A stretch of 64,000 bases of DNA from Rhizobium sp. 2MFCol3.1. GTDB lineage: Bacteria > Pseudomonadota > Alphaproteobacteria > Rhizobiales > Rhizobiaceae. The notes beneath the pieces were generated by a model. That model ran no database searches. It was not told the origin of the DNA and saw only the letters and a list, made by a program, of their open reading frames with translations. The stretch lies in NCBI RefSeq assembly GCF_000377565.1, contig NZ_KB898361.1, positions 62,001-126,000 on the forward strand. The letters are read 5' to 3'. The first letter of the stretch is position 1; each line of letters begins with the position of its first letter. This document shows, piece after piece, positions 34,789 through 43,319 of this stretch. Both the position numbers and the translations under genes were made by a program.

Positions 34789-35775
34789 ATGACTGTTCCG
34801 GCGACGGAGACCGTAGCGGCACTAAGGCCACCGCGCATCGGCTTGCTCGACACGCTGCGCGGCGCGGCGCTGATCGCGATGGCGACCTATCACTTCACCT
34901 GGGACATGGAGTTCGTCGGCTACCTCACGCCGGGAACGGCCGAGACCGGCTGGCTGAAGCTTTATGCCCGCGCCATCGCTTCGACCTTCCTGTTCATCGT
35001 CGGTGTCAGCCTGGTGCTCGCCAATACGCCGGAGACGCGCTGGAATTCGTTCTGGAAGCGGTTCGGGATGATTGCCGCCGCTTCGGTGGCCATCTCCGTG
35101 GCGACCTATTTCTTCATGCCGGGAGAATGGATCTTCTTCGGTATCCTGCACTGCATTGCCGTGCTGAGCGTGGTCGGCGTGTTGCTGTTGCGGTTGCCCC
35201 TGCCCGCTATCGTCGCCGTCACCATCGTGGCGGTCGCCGGCTGGATTGCCGATACGTGGGTATCGCCGGGTATCCTGCGCTCGCCGTTCTTCGACCCGCG
35301 CTATTTGGCCTGGATCGGCTTCGCCGAGATGCCGCAGCGCTCCAACGACTATGTTCCGCTGTTTCCGTGGATGGTGCCGTTTCTGCTTGGCCTGACGAGT
35401 GCTGCGATCGCTTTGCGTACCAAACTGCCGGAAAAGCTCGCCGGTCTAGGTACTGGATCCAGCCTGCTTGCGCGGCTGGGCCGACACAGCCTCGCCTTCT
35501 ACCTGATCCACCAGCCGGTTCTGATCTCGATTGCGTTTGCTTTGGCTTACATCGTGCCGCCGGCCAAGCCTGATCCCGTGCAGACCTACCTGCAGCAGTG
35601 CAACACGTCCTGCAGCCTGCAGGAAGGCGAAGCGCTGTGCCGTAGCTTCTGCCAGTGCACGCTCGATAAACTTCAGGAACAGAAGCTGTTCACGCCGTTT
35701 CAATCCGGCGAGGTCAAGGCCGATGATGGTCGCATCCTCAGCCTTGCCAGCGAGTGCAGCGCCGCGCCCCAATAA
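34789..35775 (+). CDS. DUF1624 (heparan-alpha-glucosaminide N-acetyltransferase-like) membrane protein with twin CX3C tail
   Basis: The 328-residue protein starts directly after the DUF599 stop. The N-terminal part is the HGSNAT catalytic-like domain: RIGLLDTLRGAALIAMATYH with conserved Arg and His, then about eight membrane helices ending with ARLGRHSLAFYLIHQPVLIS. Such proteins move acyl groups across membranes. After the last helix (about residue 256) is an unusual 70-residue tail with six cysteines: Cys271-x3-Cys275, Cys284-x3-Cys288, Cys290 and Cys323. The first four make a twin CX3C pattern. Topology and acceptor are unknown. Confidence 0.85.
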   Translation: MTVPATETVAALRPPRIGLLDTLRGAALIAMATYHFTWDMEFVGYLTPGTAETGWLKLYARAIASTFLFIVGVSLVLANTPETRWNSFWKRFGMIAAASVAISVATYFFMPGEWIFFGILHCIAVLSVVGVLLLRLPLPAIVAVTIVAVAGWIADTWVSPGILRSPFFDPRYLAWIGFAEMPQRSNDYVPLFPWMVPFLLGLTSAAIALRTKLPEKLAGLGTGSSLLARLGRHSLAFYLIHQPVLISIAFALAYIVPPAKPDPVQTYLQQCNTSCSLQEGEALCRSFCQCTLDKLQEQKLFTPFQSGEVKADDGRILSLASECSAAPQ

Positions 35776-35783
35776 GGGGCGCG
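35763..35783. terminator. Stem-loop over the DUF1624 gene stop codon
   Basis: CGCGCCCC (35763-35770) pairs with GGGGCGCG (35776-35783) around an AATAA loop that contains the stop. It lies between this gene and the convergent MerR gene; only weak T-richness follows. Confidence 0.45.
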
Positions 35784-35791
35784 TTGGCTGA

Positions 35792-36184
35792 TCAGGTGCC
35801 GACGCCGATCTCAGCGAGGCGGCCGAGGCAGGATTCTTCGATATTGTCGAGTTCGGCAAGCGTGTCGTCGATATCCTTGCGCTTCTGGCGCAGGTCTTCG
35901 CGCTTCTCGTCGACGCGCTTCATCAGAAGCTTCAACTGTCCGAGCTCGCCCGGCGGCTCCTTGTAGACCTGAATGATTTCGCGAATTTCGGCGATGGTGA
36001 AGCCGATCCGGCGACCGCGCAGAATTTCCTGGATCAGGCGCCGGTCGGTCGGGCGAAACAGCCGCGTACGGCCACGACGCTCCGGGTGAATGAGGCCTTC
36101 GTCTTCATAAAAGCGAAGTGTGCGCGTCGAAACTCCGAATTCGCGCGTCAACTCCGTGATACTGTAATATTTGCTAACCGGCAT
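35792..36184 (-). CDS. MerR-family transcriptional regulator
   Basis: The 130-residue protein has the MerR winged helix at residues 6-75 (YSITELTREFGVSTRTLRFY, then GLIHPERRGRTRLFRPTDRR) and a C-terminal coiled coil (RVDEKREDLRQKRKDIDDTL). It has a single late Cys near the end (EESCLGR), so it is not a classical metal or redox sensor. It resembles the LiuR-like group of regulators in proteobacteria that control branched-chain or fatty acid catabolism, but nothing in the window supports that target. A palindrome overlaps its promoter. Confidence 0.9.
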   Translation of the reverse strand: MPVSKYYSITELTREFGVSTRTLRFYEDEGLIHPERRGRTRLFRPTDRRLIQEILRGRRIGFTIAEIREIIQVYKEPPGELGQLKLLMKRVDEKREDLRQKRKDIDDTLAELDNIEESCLGRLAEIGVGT

Positions 36185-36209
36185 GGATCCCTCGATATTC
36201 AGGAACCCA

Positions 36210-36238
36210 TAATATTGACTTTTACGTAATAGTCAATT
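36210..36238 (-). promoter_or_regulatory. MerR promoter with overlapping 24-bp palindrome
   Basis: On the minus strand TTGACT and TATTAT stand 16 bases apart, upstream of the MerR start. The 24-bp segment 36215-36238 is a near-perfect inverted repeat with arms ATTGACT and AGTCAAT around TTACGTAA, covering the -35 and spacer. TTACGTAA-type sequences are known for LiuR-like MerR operators. This fits autoregulation. Confidence 0.6.
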
Positions 36239-36261
36239 TGTGCAACCCGGTTGCGAGTTGT

Positions 36262-37674
36262 CTATATGCCAAACCACCAGGTGGCGATCCCCAGAAAAGC
36301 GAAGAAGCCGGTGCAATCAGTGACCGTGGTCACGAAAACCGACGAGGCGATGGCGGGATCGGCGCCAACCTTATCGAGCAACAACGGCAAAAGAATGCCG
36401 GCGACGGCGGCTGCGAAGAGATTGATGATCATGGCCGAGCCGATGACGAAGCCGAGCTGATAGTCGTGAAACCAAGTGGCGGCGATGGTGCCCATGATCA
36501 CCGAGAACATGGCGCCATTGGCAAGACCGACCGCCACTTCCCTTCGAATGACGCGGCCGGCATTGTAGATATCGAGATCGCCGGTCGCGAGCGCGCGCAC
36601 GGTCACGGTCATGGTCTGCGTACCGGCATTGCCGCCCATGGAGGCGACGATCGGCATCAGCACGGCGAGCGCGATCATCTTCTCGATCGAGCCGTCGAAC
36701 AGGCCGATGACGCTGGCTGACAGAAGTGCTGTGCCTAGATTGATCACCAGCCACAGAAAACGCGACTTCACCGTCGAGAAGACGTTGTCCGACAGCTCTT
36801 CATCGCCGACACCGCCGAGGCGTTTGATGTCCTCGTCGGCTTCTTCGTGGATGACGTCGACGACGTCGTCGATGGTGAGCACGCCGACCAGCCGGTCGTT
36901 TTCGTCGACGACGGCGGCGGAAAGAAGGTCGTATTGCTCGAAGAGCTGCGCCGCCTCTTCCTGGTCCATCTCGGCCGGGATCGGGTGGTTGGTCTCACGC
37001 ATGATCGTTTCGATCTTGTTCTGCCGCTTGGTGCGCAGGATCTTGTCGAGATCGATGGCGCCGAGCAGCTTGAACGTCGGGTCGATGACGAAAATCTGCG
37101 AGAAGGAGTCCGGCAGGTTCTCCTCGTCGCGCATGTAGTCGATCGTCTGGCCGACCGTCCAGAATGGCGGCACGGCGACGAACTCCGTCTGCATGCGGCG
37201 GCCGGCGGAGCTCTCGGGATAATCGAGCGCCCGGCGCAGGCGAACGCGCTCGGTGAACGGGAGCTGCGCCAGGATCTCGTCGCGGTCTTCCTGGTCGAGA
37301 TCTTCCAGAATGTAGACGGCGTCGTCCGAATCGAGCTCGCCGATCGCGGCCGCGATTTGCTCGTTCGGCATCTGGTCGACGATCTCGCGGCGGATCGCCT
37401 CGTCGACCTCGGTCAGCGCCGTCATGTCGAACTGGTCGCCGAGCAGGCGAACGAGCGCTAAGCGCTGATCGGGCTGGATCGATTCCAGCAGGTCGCCCAG
37501 CTCCGATTCGTGCAGGCGCGCGACGTGCTGTCTGAGGAAGATCGTATCGCGATCGGCGATTGCCGCGCCGACCAGCGCCAGGAAGTCGCTGCGGACGTTT
37601 CCGTTCTCGTCGTAGAGGTCGGCTTCGCTGTCCTCCGGACGCGTGCGGACGAGCTCTTCTGCGTCGTTCGTCAT
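36262..37674 (-). CDS. mgtE: Magnesium transporter MgtE
   Basis: MgtE is a homodimeric Mg2+ channel gated by cytosolic magnesium. The 470-residue protein shows all parts: an acidic N domain (about 20-150; superhelical, with QPDQRLALVRLLGDQFDM), two CBS motifs (about 160-280; VGVLTIDDVVDVIHEEADED), the plug helix, and five membrane helices from about residue 305 with MPIVASMGGNAGTQT in the pore region. No Mg-sensing leader is visible upstream. It is a single gene, divergent from the deformylase-like gene. Confidence 0.96.
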   Translation of the reverse strand: MTNDAEELVRTRPEDSEADLYDENGNVRSDFLALVGAAIADRDTIFLRQHVARLHESELGDLLESIQPDQRLALVRLLGDQFDMTALTEVDEAIRREIVDQMPNEQIAAAIGELDSDDAVYILEDLDQEDRDEILAQLPFTERVRLRRALDYPESSAGRRMQTEFVAVPPFWTVGQTIDYMRDEENLPDSFSQIFVIDPTFKLLGAIDLDKILRTKRQNKIETIMRETNHPIPAEMDQEEAAQLFEQYDLLSAAVVDENDRLVGVLTIDDVVDVIHEEADEDIKRLGGVGDEELSDNVFSTVKSRFLWLVINLGTALLSASVIGLFDGSIEKMIALAVLMPIVASMGGNAGTQTMTVTVRALATGDLDIYNAGRVIRREVAVGLANGAMFSVIMGTIAATWFHDYQLGFVIGSAMIINLFAAAVAGILLPLLLDKVGADPAIASSVFVTTVTDCTGFFAFLGIATWWFGI

Positions 37675-37842
37675 CTTTGCCGCCCTCGCATCTCTTTCGA
37701 AGTTTAGAACGCTTCGATACGCCGGAATTCAACCCGTGCTAGCCGAAAGACATGGGAACGTCCAGCGTTAAACCGTTCATACGGATGACAATTCGCCAGT
37801 CGGGAGATAGTTTCGGCGCATCTGAAATCAGGAGAGGTTTTC

Positions 37843-38337
37843 GTGACCGTCCGGCCTATTCTACTCTTCCCTCACCCCGGTCTCAAAACTCCTTGTGCGC
37901 CGGTGACAGTCTTCGACGACGCCCTGCGCACGCTTGTCGCCGACCTTCTCGACACGATGCGTACAGCCCCGGGCGTCGGCATCACCGCGGCGCATATCGG
38001 CGTGTTCGAGCGCGTGACCGTCATCGAGCTTAGCCGCGAGGATGGTGTGCGGGTTTACGTCAATCCCGAGATCATCAGTGCATCCGAGGAGACCAGCCGC
38101 AATACCGAGGGCAGCGTCTCGATGCCGGGGGCGACCGACGAGGTGATCCGGCCGAAGGCGATCCGGTTTCGCTATCAGGATGTCGATGGCAACACCCACG
38201 AGGCAGGTGCCGAAGGCTTCCTCGCCATCTGCATCCAGCACGAGATCGACCAGCTCGATGGGATTTTCTGGCTGCAGCGTCTGTCGAAGCTGAAGCGCGA
38301 CCGGTTGGTGAAGAAGTGGGAAAAGGCTGGCGGCTGA
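37843..38337 (+). CDS. Peptide deformylase-like protein with degenerate metal site
   Basis: The 164-residue protein (GTG start behind AGGAGAGG) has the length and fold of peptide deformylases but every key motif is altered. Motif 1, normally GxGxAAxQ, is GVGITAAHIG (His51 for Gln). Motif 2, normally EGCLS, is EGSVS (Ser91 for the metal-binding Cys). Motif 3, normally HExDH, is HEIDQ (His133 kept, Gln137 for the second metal-binding His). Only one of three metal ligands remains, so deformylation is unlikely. It may bind N-termini or ribosomes, or have another role. The usual partner gene fmt is not adjacent. The Glu and the fold are intact, so it is not a pseudogene. Confidence 0.85.
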   Translation: MTVRPILLFPHPGLKTPCAPVTVFDDALRTLVADLLDTMRTAPGVGITAAHIGVFERVTVIELSREDGVRVYVNPEIISASEETSRNTEGSVSMPGATDEVIRPKAIRFRYQDVDGNTHEAGAEGFLAICIQHEIDQLDGIFWLQRLSKLKRDRLVKKWEKAGG

Positions 38338-38347
38338 ACCGGCTGGA

Positions 38348-39052
38348 TTACATCTCGACCGGCGCCGGCAGCGGCTTGCGTGCAGGCTCAGGGGCGGCGA
38401 TCTGCGAGGCCAGTTCTTCCGGGGTCACGAGGCCACCCGAAATCAGAAGCTTCGCGGCGTCTTCCGGCGACATGTCGAGCAGCACGATCTTCTCGCGCGG
38501 CACGAAAATCAGGAAGCCCGCCGTCGGCACCGGGGTCGGCGGCAGGAAGACGCTGACCATGTCGTGGCCCATGGCGTTGAACTTCGAGGCGATCTCGCCC
38601 TTCGCATCGGTCGCGATAAAGACCATCGCCCAGAGGCCCTGGCTCGGATACTCGATCAGCCCGACCTTCTTGAAAGAGTTGCTGCGCTCCTTGAGCACCG
38701 TCTCGAATATCTGCTTGACGCTCTTGTAGATGACACGCACCAGCGGCACGCGGCGCACTAGAGACTCGCTGAACATCACGATCTGCTGACCGATCAGGTT
38801 CTTGCCGAGAAAGCCGATGACGGTGATGATGATCAGGCCGATCAGCAGGCCGGAGCCCGGAACGGCGAAATTCAAGTAGTTATCAGGGTCATAGCGCGCC
38901 GGAAGGTAGGGTTTCACCCAGCTATCGGCCCAGCGCACTACCGACCATGTCAGCCACAGCGTGATGGCGATCGGCGCGCAGATGATGATGCCCGCCAGAA
39001 AGTTGTTTCTGATGCGCGACGCGACCGACAATCGGGGCAGTTTTTCCGTCAT
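38348..39052 (-). CDS. DUF502 family membrane protein
   Basis: The 234-residue protein has two membrane segments near residues 15-35 and 62-85 (FLAGIIICAPIAITLWLTWS and GSGLLIGLIIITVIGFLGKN), followed by a soluble domain with the conserved VRRVPLVRVIYKSVKQIFET and VFLPPTPVPTAGFLIFVP. DUF502 proteins occur in many bacteria and plants; a role in membrane trafficking or cell shape has been suggested for plant members only. The C-terminus is Pro-rich. It converges with the deformylase-like gene, with the stops 10 bases apart. Confidence 0.9.
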   Translation of the reverse strand: MTEKLPRLSVASRIRNNFLAGIIICAPIAITLWLTWSVVRWADSWVKPYLPARYDPDNYLNFAVPGSGLLIGLIIITVIGFLGKNLIGQQIVMFSESLVRRVPLVRVIYKSVKQIFETVLKERSNSFKKVGLIEYPSQGLWAMVFIATDAKGEIASKFNAMGHDMVSVFLPPTPVPTAGFLIFVPREKIVLLDMSPEDAAKLLISGGLVTPEELASQIAAPEPARKPLPAPVEM

Positions 39053-39167
39053 CGTATGCCGACGAACTCCGTTGAGTTTAGCTGCGATCGGAAATCAGTG
39101 CCCCCGTGCTTTCCGTGCCAAAAACTGCCAGAATTCGCCGCGCCGCACAAGCCTCGGTCGGCCGGAC

Positions 39168-40994
39168 TCACTCGACCGTGACCGACTTGGCGAGATTGCG
39201 CGGCTGATCCACATCGGTGCCCATGAAGACCGCCGTGTGATAGGCGAGAAGCTGGATCGGCAGCGAGAAGATCATCGGCGCGATGATCTCGTCGACATTG
39301 GGAAGAACGATCGTCGCCATGGTCGGCAGCTTGGAGTGGGCGACACCCGCTTCATCGGTGATGAAGATGATGCGGCCACCACGGGCAGCCACTTCCTGCA
39401 TATTCGACACCGTCTTTTCGAAGAAGCGGTCGTAGGGCGCGATGACGATGACGGGCATGTTTTCGTCGATCAGCGCGATCGGGCCGTGCTTCAACTCGCC
39501 GGCCGCATAGCCTTCGGCGTGGATGTAGGAGATTTCCTTGAGCTTCAGCGCGCCTTCCATGGCGAGCGGGTAACTGGTGCCGCGGCCGAGATAGAGCACG
39601 TCCTTGCACTTCGACAGCTCGCGCGACAAGGTTTCCATCTGCGGCTGGATGGCATTGAGCACGCGGCTCATGATGCGTGGCATCTCGGCGAGATGGCGCA
39701 CCAATTCCTTTTCCTGGTCAGGGCCGATCGTGCCCCTCGCTTTGCCGGCGCCCAATGCCAGCGATGCCAGAACGGCGAGCTGGCAGGTGAAGGCCTTGGT
39801 GGAGGCGACGCCGATTTCGGGGCCGGCCATGATCGGAAAGATCGCATCCGATTCACGGGCGATCGTCGATTCCTTGACATTGACGACGGCGCCGATCTTC
39901 AGGCCGTTGTCCTTGCAGTAGCGCAGCGAGGCCAGCGTATCGGCGGTCTCGCCCGACTGCGAGATGAAGAGTGCTGCTTGCGTCGGCGACAACGGCATTT
40001 CGCGGTAGCGGAACTCGGAAGCGACGTCGATCTCGACAGGCAGGCGCGCATAGCGCTCGAACCAGTATTTGCCGACCAGACCGGCCAGATAGGCGGTGCC
40101 GCAAGCGGAGATGGCGAGACCGGTCACCGACTTGAAATCGATCGCCGCCGCGTTGGCACTGATCGTGTTGCTGGCGAAATCCACATACTGGCTGAGCGCG
40201 TGGGAGATAACCTCCGGCTGCTCGTAGATTTCCTTTTCCATGAAGTGGCGATGATTGCCCTTGTCGACGACGTAAGCAGTCGTCTGCGAGATCTGGCGCG
40301 GACGCGAGACTTCGTTGCCGTCGAAATCGAGAATGGTCGCGCCGTCCTTGGTCAGGACAGCCCAGTCGCCGTCGACGAGATAGGTGATCTCGCTGGTAAA
40401 GGGCGACAGCGCGATGGCGTCGGAGCCCAGGAACATCTCGCCCTTGCCGTAGCCGACGGCGAGCGGCGGGCCGGAGCGCGCCGCCATGATCGTGTCGGGG
40501 TCCTTCTGCAGCATGACGGCCAGCGCGTAGGCGCCGGTGACGCGGTTCAGCATCTTCATCATCGCCGCGCGCGGCTCAAGGCCTTCACCGAGATACTTCG
40601 CAACCAGGTGCGCCACGACTTCGGTGTCTGTCTGCGTTTCGAAGACGGCGCCTTCGGCGGTCAGTTCGTCGCGCAGCTCGGAGAAGTTCTCGATGATGCC
40701 GTTGTGAACGACGGCGACGCCCTTGACGAAATGCGGGTGAGCGTTGGTTTCGTTGGGAACGCCATGCGTTGCCCAGCGGGTGTGGGCGATACCGGTCGTG
40801 CCGGGCAGCGGCTCGGCATCGAGGCGCTTTTCGAGATTGAAGAGTTTGCCTTCGGCGCGGCGGCGGTCCATGGCGCCATCGTGGATGGTGGCGACGCCGG
40901 CAGAATCATAACCGCGATATTCAAGCCGCTTCAGCGCATCGACGAGACGCACCGCTACAGGGCTGTTACCAACGATACCAACAATACCACACAT
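39168..40994 (-). CDS. glmS: Glutamine-fructose-6-phosphate aminotransferase
   Basis: GlmS makes glucosamine 6-phosphate, the entry to UDP-GlcNAc for peptidoglycan and LPS. I start it at ATG 40994 so that the N-terminus is MCGIVGIVGN, whose Cys2 is the glutaminase nucleophile; the frame continues nine codons upstream. The 608-residue protein has the class II amidotransferase domain (HTRWATHG, NGIIENF) and two SIS sugar-isomerase domains (SQSGETADT, then LGRGTSYPLAMEGALKLKEI). It lies 108 bases downstream of glmU, and a hairpin separates them. No glmS ribozyme is present upstream. Confidence 0.98.
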   Translation of the reverse strand: MCGIVGIVGNSPVAVRLVDALKRLEYRGYDSAGVATIHDGAMDRRRAEGKLFNLEKRLDAEPLPGTTGIAHTRWATHGVPNETNAHPHFVKGVAVVHNGIIENFSELRDELTAEGAVFETQTDTEVVAHLVAKYLGEGLEPRAAMMKMLNRVTGAYALAVMLQKDPDTIMAARSGPPLAVGYGKGEMFLGSDAIALSPFTSEITYLVDGDWAVLTKDGATILDFDGNEVSRPRQISQTTAYVVDKGNHRHFMEKEIYEQPEVISHALSQYVDFASNTISANAAAIDFKSVTGLAISACGTAYLAGLVGKYWFERYARLPVEIDVASEFRYREMPLSPTQAALFISQSGETADTLASLRYCKDNGLKIGAVVNVKESTIARESDAIFPIMAGPEIGVASTKAFTCQLAVLASLALGAGKARGTIGPDQEKELVRHLAEMPRIMSRVLNAIQPQMETLSRELSKCKDVLYLGRGTSYPLAMEGALKLKEISYIHAEGYAAGELKHGPIALIDENMPVIVIAPYDRFFEKTVSNMQEVAARGGRIIFITDEAGVAHSKLPTMATIVLPNVDEIIAPMIFSLPIQLLAYHTAVFMGTDVDQPRNLAKSVTVE

Positions 40995-41066
40995 AAAGAA
41001 ATCCCCAGAGCCAGCAATCAATTGCAGGCAGTCGTAACAATTTTCGCTTTTTACTCAATCGGCCCG

Positions 41067-41087
41067 GCGGTCACTTTCGGTGACCGC
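41067..41087 (-). other. Hairpin in the glmU-glmS intercistronic gap
   Basis: GCGGTCAC (41067-41074) pairs with GTGACCGC (41080-41087) around a 5-nt loop. It lies 15 bases after the glmU stop in the transcribed strand. No U-run follows directly, so it may be a processing or stability element rather than a terminator. Confidence 0.4.
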
Positions 41088-41102
41088 GCGTTACGAAGAC
41101 AA

Positions 41103-42464
41103 TCAGCCTTTCGCCTTCTTGGCGGCCTTCTTCGCAAGTGCCAGTTCGCGCAGGATGGTGGCGCGGCCGGGCTTGATCTCCTGGCGCGCACGTCCGAAGG
41201 CCAGCGCATCAGCCGGCACGTCATTGGTGATGACGCTGCCTGAGGCGATGTAGGCGTTGTCGCCGATGCTTATGGGCGCAACCAGCGAGGAGTTCGATCC
41301 GACGAAAGCGTTTGCGCCGATGATCGTTTCGCTCTTGTTGACGCCATCATAGTTGCAGGTGATCGTGCCCGCGCCGATATTCGCGCCGGCGCCAATGCGC
41401 GCGTCGCCGATATAGGTCAGATGGTTGACCTTGGCGCCCTCGCCCACCTTGCCGTTCTTCACCTCGCAGAAATTGCCGACCTTCGATCCTTCGGCGAGAT
41501 CAGCGCCCGGCCGCAGGCGCGCGAACGGGCCGACCGTTGCGCCGGCGCTGACGTGCGCGCCCTCGATATGCGAGAAGGCATGGATGATGGCGCCGCCGTC
41601 GATCACCACGCCGGGGCCGAAGACGACGTTCGGCTCGATCAGCGCATCCTGGCCGATGACGGTGTCGTAAGACAGGAAGACGGTTTCGGGAGCGATCATG
41701 GTGACGCCTGAGATCATCAACTCGTGGCGACGACGCTCCTGCCAGAGCCGCTCGATGACGGCGAGTTCGGCGCGGTTGTTGGCGCCGGTCATTTCGACCT
41801 CGGGGGCATCGACGGCGGTGACGCGGCCGCCCTGCGAGCGGGCGATCTCGACGAGATCGGTCAGATAATACTCGCCCTTGGCATTGTTGTTGCCGATCAG
41901 CGCCAGAAGCTCCAACGCCTTGCGGCCGTTGATGGCCATCAGACCGCTGTTGCACCAGGTGACGGCGCGCTCGGCGTCGGTCGCGTCCTTTTCCTCGCGG
42001 ATGGCGATGAGCTCGCCGTCCTTGACCAGCAGACGGCCGTAGCCGGTCGGCTTGTCCGTGTGGAAGCCGATGACGACGATATCACTGCCATCAGCTAGCG
42101 CCTGGCGCGCGGCCTTGAGTGGCGCTGCCGTCTGAAGGGGAACATCGCCGTAGGTGACGATCACATCGTCATAACCGCGCGCAATGGCTTCACGCGCCGC
42201 AAGCACCGCATGGCCGGTGCCCAGGCGTTCCTTCTGGAGATAGGTCTCGATCTCGACACCGCCGACCGCAGCAGCCTTGGCGACCTCGTCAGCATCACGG
42301 CCGACCACGAGTGCGACTGCGCCGATATCCGTCCTGGCCACGGCTTCGACGACATGGGCGATCATCGGGCGGTTGGCCACCGGGTGGAGAACCTTCGACT
42401 TCGACGATTTCATTCGCGTGCTGTCACCCGCGGCGAGAATGACGGCAAGACAAGTGCGTTCCAT
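41103..42464 (-). CDS. glmU: Bifunctional UDP-N-acetylglucosamine pyrophosphorylase / glucosamine-1-phosphate N-acetyltransferase
   Basis: GlmU carries out the last two steps to UDP-GlcNAc. The 453-residue protein has the uridyltransferase domain (LAAGDSTRMKSSKSKVLHPV; the DVPLQT segment) and, after about residue 245, the left-handed beta-helix acetyltransferase with hexapeptide repeats (GTITCNYDGVNK, GANAFVGSNSSLVAPI). Upstream of glmS on the same strand, it forms an amino-sugar pair. The P-loop-like signature reads GDSTRM where many bacteria have GxGTRM. Confidence 0.97.
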   Translation of the reverse strand: MERTCLAVILAAGDSTRMKSSKSKVLHPVANRPMIAHVVEAVARTDIGAVALVVGRDADEVAKAAAVGGVEIETYLQKERLGTGHAVLAAREAIARGYDDVIVTYGDVPLQTAAPLKAARQALADGSDIVVIGFHTDKPTGYGRLLVKDGELIAIREEKDATDAERAVTWCNSGLMAINGRKALELLALIGNNNAKGEYYLTDLVEIARSQGGRVTAVDAPEVEMTGANNRAELAVIERLWQERRRHELMISGVTMIAPETVFLSYDTVIGQDALIEPNVVFGPGVVIDGGAIIHAFSHIEGAHVSAGATVGPFARLRPGADLAEGSKVGNFCEVKNGKVGEGAKVNHLTYIGDARIGAGANIGAGTITCNYDGVNKSETIIGANAFVGSNSSLVAPISIGDNAYIASGSVITNDVPADALAFGRARQEIKPGRATILRELALAKKAAKKAKG

Positions 42465-42545
42465 GGTCTGCTCCCAAGAATCCGTTACAGGCGCGTTGCC
42501 GCCTCATAGCAGCAACTCGATAACGGAACAAAGATCAAAAAAGGA

Positions 42546-43319
42546 TTAGGCCGATACCTTGGTCATTCCGGCATACGCGTCGTGGACGTGATCGCGGCCC
42601 TCGACGATGACCGCCTCCATCGCCGAACGGGCGGCCGGCACATCGCCTGCCGCTATCGCCTTGACGATGCGCATATGTGTCTCGGCGATGTTCGAGAAGC
42701 CGTTCTGCGACGGCGGCGTGCTGATGCGGAACATGCCGACGAGTGCAGCCTCGATCAGGCTTCCGAGCGTGTGCATGAAAGGATTGTGCGCGGCGTCAGC
42801 GACGGCAAGGTGGAACTCGAGATCGGCCATCGCGAGGCTCTCGGTCGTATGATCGGGTGCCGCCATCTCCTTGGCGAGATCGGTCAAAAGCGCGATCTCC
42901 TCAGGCGTTGCCCGCTCGGCCGCCAGACCAGCCGCGAAGGGTTCGACGGCCAGTCGGATATCGTAAAGCTGCAGCAGGAACTCCTCGGTCACGTCGTCGT
43001 CGAAGTGCCAGGCGATCACCTCGCTGTCGAACATGTTCCACTGGCTCTTTTCGGTGACCCGGGTGCCGACGCGCGCCTTGGCGACGATCATGCCCTTGGC
43101 GGCCAGCGTCTTCATTGTTTCGCGAAGAACCGTGCGGGACACCTTGAAGCGCTGCGCGAGCTCGATGTCGCCAGGAAGGATGCTCCCGACAGGATAGGTG
43201 CCGGCCACGATGGCGCGGCCGAGTTCGTCCACCACCTGTGCGTGGCTGGTGCGAGATCGCCGTTGTGTCTTCCCGGTGTCCAGAATTCGATTGCGCAAGC
43301 CACGGCCCCCGTCAGGCAT
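42546..43319 (-). CDS. GntR/FadR-family regulator of the adjacent sugar ABC transporter
   Basis: The 257-residue protein has a GntR winged helix (about residues 25-95; LAQRFKVSRTVLRETMKTLA) and an FCD domain with the usual metal-binding residues (DLEFHLAVADAAHNPFM and an ETHMRIVKAIAAGD helix). Its ATG overlaps the 3' end of the yjfF-like gene by 8 bases (ATGCCTGA), so it is the last gene of the transporter operon. It is probably the operon's sugar-responsive repressor; a matching FCD-type half-consensus lies before the first gene. The 30 N-terminal basic residues precede the HTH. Confidence 0.9.
   Translation of the reverse strand: MPDGGRGLRNRILDTGKTQRRSRTSHAQVVDELGRAIVAGTYPVGSILPGDIELAQRFKVSRTVLRETMKTLAAKGMIVAKARVGTRVTEKSQWNMFDSEVIAWHFDDDVTEEFLLQLYDIRLAVEPFAAGLAAERATPEEIALLTDLAKEMAAPDHTTESLAMADLEFHLAVADAAHNPFMHTLGSLIEAALVGMFRISTPPSQNGFSNIAETHMRIVKAIAAGDVPAARSAMEAVIVEGRDHVHDAYAGMTKVSA

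Noticed and set aside
40995..41102. A glmS ribozyme upstream of glmS
   Set aside because: The 108-base gap is too short for the ribozyme core and lacks its conserved segments; the ribozyme is known mainly from Firmicutes.
38961..41243. A 760-codon plus-strand open frame opposite glmS
   Set aside because: It is a shadow of glmS, of low-complexity His/Asp/Arg-rich composition with no recognisable domain.
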